Assembly (NCBI GenBank): GCA_016791285.1
Contig: JAEUMX010000359.1
Span: 1 to 7,401, forward strand
Length of the DNA stretch: 7,401 nt
Reading direction: 5' to 3'
From: Burkholderiales bacterium
GTDB lineage: Bacteria > Pseudomonadota > Gammaproteobacteria > Burkholderiales > JAEUMW01
Each line of letters starts with the position of its first letter. Position 1 is the first letter of the stretch. Positions 6,264 through 7,401 of this stretch are shown here, in pieces. Position numbers and translations under genes: made by a program. The notes under the pieces were generated by a model that was not told the origin of the DNA, made no database searches, and saw only the letters and a program-made list of their open reading frames with translations.

Positions 6264-6457
6264 CCTTCCTGTCACCCTCCGACGGACGAGGACACGGGTA
6301 GGGCATGTCCTGCAAAGCGGGACGTGGCCCTCCCGGCCCCAAGAAGTCGGACGAAGAGAGCGGTGAGCCGGTGCCCTCGATGCAGTCCCTGCCGACGTGA
6401 GCTTCGCGCCGTGGTGCGCGGCGCTCGGTGCGACCGGGCGCGAGGCCGTGCGGACGC

Positions 6458-6694
6458 ATGTCAGCGACACGCATCGCTCAGCGCCTGGCAAACTCCGGGC
6501 TAGCTTACATCACGTTCCTGTATGTTTACGCGGCCCTGATTGCCTGGAGTCTTGGTGATACGCGCCGCGCAATGCCGACGAACGGAGAGGGCACGATCGC
6601 TCGAGAACGGAGAATTACTTTGTCGCATGAACGACGGTCGCCGGTGCTCTGCTCCTCGCCGTCCTCGCCAGTGCCAAGGAGCCCACACGAGTGA
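6458..6694 (+). CDS. Doubtful 78-aa ORF with one membrane-like segment
   Basis: From ATG 6458 the frame reads MSATRIAQRLANS and then a hydrophobic stretch (about residues 14-31, GLAYITFLYVYAALIAW), after which composition turns into Arg/Ser/Pro-rich sequence unlike a folded protein. No good Shine-Dalgarno precedes ATG 6458. The first about 40 codons could be the N-terminus of a lost membrane protein whose remainder has drifted or been deleted. I do not recognise a family. It may equally be a chance ORF. Confidence 0.2.
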   Translation: MSATRIAQRLANSGLAYITFLYVYAALIAWSLGDTRRAMPTNGEGTIARERRITLSHERRSPVLCSSPSSPVPRSPHE

Positions 6695-6958
6695 CGGCAA
6701 GAGTTGACGAGACCGGGCTCGGTGCCACCGAAACGCGGCTCGTGCCAATGACAATCGCCGGTGTGGCGAGTTTTGGGAGCTACTTCTCGATGGCTGGTAT
6801 GGGTCCGTTACAGGATCGACGTGCGCATCAAGCGCGGGTGCGGAGCGACCGGTCGAGCCAAGCTTTATCTACTCCCACCCACGATGACGAGCGGCTTCCG
6901 CGCGTTGGCAAACAGAGCGGACTCTGATCCTTGCAGAGACGTTTGAAGGACCACAGTC

Positions 6959-7249
6959 ATGGCACAGCATGAACACTCTCAGCAGCATGAGCATCGTCAA
7001 CACGCCGGTGGCGGCTCGCGCAGGACGTGGGTGTTGATCGGATTCCTTGCAATCGCAGCGTATTTCCTGTTTAGCGAGCACCGGGCTCACTTCATCTATT
7101 ACTTGCCGTTCCTTCTGCTGCTGGCGTGTCCCCTGCTGCACATGTTCCACGGCCATGGCAGGCACGGCGAGCATGGACAGAAAGAGGTCGAGCAACATCG
7201 CGACCGCGGGCCCTTGCAGCGTGAACGGGCCGACGGAGATAGCCAGTGA
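6959..7249 (+). CDS. DUF2933-like small His-rich two-helix membrane protein
   Basis: The 96-aa protein has a His/Gln-rich N-terminus (HEHSQQHEHRQH, residues 4-15), a first membrane helix (about 22-38), the short SEHRAH link (39-44), a second helix (about 46-62, YYLPFLLLLACPLLHMF) and a His/Gly tail (HGHGRHGEHG) followed by a charged C-terminus. This layout, in particular E-H-R-A-H between the helices and the LLACPLLHxFxxHGxHG ending, matches DUF2933 proteins as I know them, which commonly sit in copper or heavy-metal resistance clusters; function is not established. The His clusters make metal binding plausible. ATG 6959 has GAAGGA at 6945-6950. Its stop overlaps the GTG start of the next gene, so the two are co-translated. 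No clear promoter was seen upstream; a weak inverted repeat CTCTG/CAGAG lies at 6922-6938. Confidence 0.75.
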   Translation: MAQHEHSQQHEHRQHAGGGSRRTWVLIGFLAIAAYFLFSEHRAHFIYYLPFLLLLACPLLHMFHGHGRHGEHGQKEVEQHRDRGPLQRERADGDSQ

Positions 7250-7401
7250 ACCATACCGAACCGGCGAGCTACGGCCTCTGGTCACTCGTGGTGATCAACT
7301 CGGCCGTCTTCATCATCTTCGCGTTCTCTTTCGCAAAGCCCCGGACAAAGCGCGACTGGCGCTCGTTCGGCGCCTTCTCCGCGTTCCTCGTTGCGCTCTT
7401 T
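7246..7401 (+). CDS. Membrane protein, probable isoprenylcysteine carboxyl methyltransferase family (N-terminal part, runs off window)
   Basis: The frame from GTG 7246 is open to the end of the window: 52 residues. It has a first membrane helix (about 11-29, LWSLVVINSAVFIIFAFSF), a basic loop KPRTKRDWRSFG (31-42), and the beginning of a second helix (FSAFLVALF). The loop and helix pattern resembles the N-terminus of bacterial isoprenylcysteine carboxyl methyltransferase (ICMT/PEMT-like) proteins that often follow DUF2933 genes in metal-resistance loci. The methyltransferase domain, which would decide it, lies outside the window. The GTG start overlaps the previous stop (GTGA), as in the ATPase genes. 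No ATG is available nearby in frame. Substrate unknown. Confidence 0.6.
   Translation, partial: MNHTEPASYGLWSLVVINSAVFIIFAFSFAKPRTKRDWRSFGAFSAFLVALF

Larger units (their letters stand above)
6197..6958. other. Long region without a convincing gene; possible gene remnants and regulatory sites
   Basis: About 760 bases in which no open frame on either strand shows both a good ribosome-binding site and protein-like composition throughout. Contents: the phased direct repeat at 6246-6263; an imperfect hairpin at 6301-6330 (GGGCATGTCC with GGACGTGGCCC, one bulge); a doubtful short membrane ORF at 6458-6694; and a frame open from 6631 to 6927. The start of that last frame would read TTVAGALLLAVLASA, like a signal peptide, but it lacks a start codon in frame. 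The nearest ATG at 6627 is one base out of phase. This looks like decayed or horizontally shuffled DNA between two metal-related units, or a long 5' region of the next gene. Confidence 0.5.

Noticed and set aside
6231..6503. Short ORFs on both strands (88 codons on +, 86 on -) between the exported peptide and the 6458 ORF
   Set aside because: Both are Arg/Cys/Pro/Ser-rich with no ribosome-binding site, hydrophobic core or familiar motif; likely chance ORFs in GC-rich DNA.
1..7401. CRISPR arrays, tRNA or rRNA genes, insertion sequence ends
   Set aside because: No repeated spacer units, no tRNA-like cloverleaf or CCA-ending arm, no rRNA-like sequence, and no transposase or flanking terminal inverted repeats were recognised by eye on either strand.

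Overview
The window carries most of an N-type F1FO-ATPase operon (the 'alternative', laterally spread F-ATPase) followed by a small-gene cluster that looks like a copper or heavy-metal response locus. All supported genes are on the + strand. The DNA is GC-rich by eye. An N-ATPase operon next to CopK-like, DUF2933-like and isoprenylcysteine-methyltransferase-like genes suggests a beta- or gammaproteobacterium. That placement is inference; no rRNA or housekeeping marker is present.

Region 1 (1-5337): the 3' end of atpD (beta), then atpC (epsilon), a short AtpI/AtpQ-type two-helix membrane protein, atpB (a), atpE (c), atpF (b), atpA (alpha) and atpG (gamma). Beta and epsilon come first and alpha and gamma last, and there is no atpH (delta). 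This is the N-ATPase arrangement, not the housekeeping BEFHAGDC order. Genes are packed with ATGA/GTGA overlaps, so one transcript and coupled translation are likely. Subunit b carries a C-terminal segment resembling the delta C-terminal domain, which probably replaces the missing delta. The separate atpR gene, which I recall between atpQ and atpB in typical N-ATPase operons, is absent. The c subunit keeps the essential Glu plus Ser and Tyr, but lacks the inner-helix Gln/Glu and the Thr expected of a full Na+ site, so coupling to H+ is a serious possibility.

Region 2 (5338-5922): only 18 bases after atpG, with its own strong Shine-Dalgarno, lies a 90-aa exported CopK-like Met-rich protein. 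It could be co-transcribed with the ATPase. A 10-bp perfect GC hairpin follows, then an intergenic stretch with a consensus -35 box and a poor -10.

Region 3 (5923-6196): a 78-aa exported Lys/Pro/His-rich peptide of unknown function, followed by a very stable 12-bp hairpin.

Region 4 (6197-6958): about 760 bases without a convincing gene. It has an 11-bp-phased direct repeat (CGTTACA twice) like an OmpR-family response-regulator site, and short broken-looking coding stretches that may be gene remnants.

Region 5 (6959-7401): a His-rich DUF2933-like two-helix membrane protein, overlapped by the start of a membrane protein resembling isoprenylcysteine carboxyl methyltransferase family members. 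The second gene runs off the window.

Together this is an accessory region pairing an ion-motive-force/ATP machine with envelope metal-handling proteins. The least ordinary points are the missing atpR, the altered c-subunit ion site, a possible internal start that would release the delta-like domain of b, and the close coupling of a CopK-like gene to the operon.
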